From Pseudomonadota bacterium (GTDB lineage: Bacteria; Desulfobacterota; Desulfovibrionia; Desulfovibrionales; Desulfovibrionaceae): 7,313 nt of DNA. Position numbers and translations under genes: made by a program. The notes under the pieces are model-generated. The model was not told the origin of the DNA. It searched no databases and saw nothing but the letters and a program-made list of their open reading frames with translations. Numbering within the stretch: the first letter of the stretch is position 1; every line of letters starts with the position of its first letter. The stretch lies in NCBI GenBank assembly GCA_023411815.1, contig JAEYOJ010000070.1, positions 1 through 7,313 of the forward strand. The letters run 5' to 3'. Shown here piece by piece: positions 6,372-7,313 of the stretch.

Positions 6372-7079
6372 ATGCACAACCAGGCGCCGCATGCCGCATC
6401 TTTCGTGCAGGTCACCCATCGTTACAAAAGCGAAGTCCTCAGGCTTACCGTGCCCAAAGGCGAGAGCTTTCTGGTGGGAGACATCTTTCTTCGGGAGGAA
6501 TACCCGCTGACCAAGCTGAAGGGTGTCTTCGGCCAGGCCGTCGTTCTCGACATCGGGGCCAACGTGGGGCTCTTCGCCATCTACGCCCGGCTGAACATCC
6601 CCAATTCCACGGTCCACAGCTTCGAGCCTTCGGGAATTCTGCGCAAGGCCTTTGAGATCAACACCGCTCCGTTCACGAACATACATCTGCATCCAGTAGC
6701 CCTTTCCGACCATGACGGGGAGCAGATCCTGTTTTTCAACGCCCACAAAACCGGACAGAGCTCCCTCAAGCCGGGCCACGAGCCAGTCGGCCAAGCCTTG
6801 GTCAATGAGACGGTCCGGGTGCGCGATGCGGGCAAGGCCCTGGACGACCTGCGGCTGGAGTCCGTGGACATCCTCAAGGTGGACACCGAAGGCTCGGAAA
6901 TCGAGATCCTGAAAAGTCTCGGATCCCGTCTGGACCGCGTGAAGCATCTGTATCTGGAATACCACAGCCAGGCGGACAGAGAAGAGATTCACGAACTGCT
7001 GCCGGGCTTCGCCCTGCTTGGGCACTTCGAACGCGGGGAGACCGTCGGAATCCTGAAGTACATGAACAGAAGCCTTTAA
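6372..7079 (+). CDS. FkbM-family SAM-dependent methyltransferase
   Basis: Predicted soluble Rossmann-fold methyltransferase of 235 residues, probably acting on a hydroxyl of a glycan or other secondary product, though the substrate cannot be read from sequence. The SAM-binding motif I is VLDIGANVGLF (58-68), the acidic loop after strand 2 is HSFEPS (82-87), VALSDHDGE occurs at 109-117, and the FkbM hallmark DILKVDTEGSEIEIL lies at 166-180. There is no signal peptide or membrane segment. The start ATG has GGGAG four bases upstream, slightly close. It lies 216 bases beyond nifV behind a terminator-like hairpin, so it is likely an independent transcript. No known step of nitrogen fixation uses such an enzyme; it more likely belongs to cell-surface polysaccharide genes and marks the edge of the nif cluster. 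Confidence 0.88.
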   Translation: MHNQAPHAASFVQVTHRYKSEVLRLTVPKGESFLVGDIFLREEYPLTKLKGVFGQAVVLDIGANVGLFAIYARLNIPNSTVHSFEPSGILRKAFEINTAPFTNIHLHPVALSDHDGEQILFFNAHKTGQSSLKPGHEPVGQALVNETVRVRDAGKALDDLRLESVDILKVDTEGSEIEILKSLGSRLDRVKHLYLEYHSQADREEIHELLPGFALLGHFERGETVGILKYMNRSL

Positions 7080-7250
7080 CCCCCGGCTCGCGAAGTCAGC
7101 CAGGCGGTTGCGATCATTCTGGAACTGGCCGCCAGGGAGTGAAATCCTCGGCAGGAGGCCGGGCCCTGATTCCCCGCAAGTTCCAAACGCAAGGTATCCG
7201 GCAGGAGTGGCCGTATTCACGCCGGACTGGTCGAACCCTGCAAAAAAGAA
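7080..7250. other. Non-coding stretch after the methyltransferase gene
   Basis: No open frame here has both a ribosome binding site and a recognisable protein. A short GC-rich segment near 7213-7241 ends in GGTCGAACCCTGC, which superficially recalls a tRNA T-arm, but no cloverleaf can be folded around it. Nothing else is supported. Confidence 0.4.
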
Positions 7251-7284
7251 CCAGGGGCCGCCCCCCCAGGCGTGCGGCCCCCGG
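7241..7284 (-). terminator. Minus-strand terminator near the right edge
   Basis: GGGGCCGC (7254-7261) pairs with GCGGCCCC (7274-7281). Two further C-G pairs lie beyond an A-C mismatch (7251-7252 with 7283-7284), and the loop is 12 bases. On the minus strand the stem is followed by GGTTCTTTTTTG, a good T-tract, so it best fits a rho-independent terminator for a minus-strand gene lying to the right of the window. On the plus strand no T-tract follows, so it is a poorer terminator for the methyltransferase gene, though A-tract/hairpin elements can act in both directions. Confidence 0.5.
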
Positions 7285-7313
7285 GGGGTATGGCTCGCGC
7301 AATAGAAAAAACA

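Noticed and set aside
5264..6655. 463-residue open frame on the plus strand
   Set aside because: It is out of frame with nifV, rich in arginine, glycine and proline, and runs across the terminator into the methyltransferase gene.
6324..7220. 298-residue open frame on the minus strand
   Set aside because: It is antisense to the FkbM methyltransferase gene, whose family motifs are unambiguous; no domain was recognised in the antisense product.
7213..7241. tRNA-like segment with GGTCGAACCC
   Set aside because: The T-arm consensus is incomplete, and no acceptor or anticodon stem can be drawn around it.
1..7313. CRISPR array, insertion sequence or prophage remnant
   Set aside because: No spaced direct repeats, transposase, integrase or terminal inverted repeats were seen.

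Overview
The window carries the structural core of a molybdenum nitrogenase operon on the minus strand, in the order nifH, nifI1, nifI2, nifD, nifK (about 4750 down to 36). On the plus strand lie a divergent homocitrate synthase gene (nifV, 5049-6155) and an FkbM-family methyltransferase gene (6372-7079). The high G+C content, the NifH type, the two PII-like nifI genes between nifH and nifD, a Clostridium-pasteurianum-like long NifD with a short NifK, and a classical -24/-12 promoter together suggest an anaerobic group III diazotroph. The most likely source is a sulfate-reducing deltaproteobacterium of the Desulfovibrio kind. That assignment is an inference from family resemblance and was not searched.

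Region 1-35 holds a strong GC-rich hairpin just after nifK. Region 36-4750 is the tightly packed minus-strand operon: 19 nt between nifD and nifK, 71 nt between nifI2 and nifD (with a short GC hairpin), a 4-nt ATGA overlap of nifI1 and nifI2, and 42 nt between nifH and nifI1. Every gene has a clear Shine-Dalgarno sequence. Region 4751-5048 is a divergent control region. It contains a consensus sigma-54 promoter for nifH, an extremely AT-rich tract with a possible IHF site, a near-perfect 41-bp palindrome, and a weaker sigma-54-like candidate facing nifV. Region 6156-6371 holds a terminator-like hairpin and no gene. Region 7080-7313 holds no convincing gene and ends in a hairpin whose T-tract lies on the minus strand.

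The genes fit together as one machine. NifD2K2 is the catalytic MoFe protein, NifH is the ATP-dependent electron donor, NifV makes the homocitrate ligand of FeMo-cofactor, and NifI1/NifI2 form the 2-oxoglutarate-sensing switch that, in archaea, turns nitrogenase off when ammonium returns. Cofactor assembly genes (nifE, nifN, nifB) and a nifA-like activator are not in the window; the former could lie beyond base 1. The proteins are canonical for this nitrogenase group. The least explained element is the 41-bp palindrome, placed about 97 bp from the nifH -12 element and about 86 bp from the candidate nifV one. It does not fit the TGT-N10-ACA NifA site and may be a shared enhancer for a different activator.
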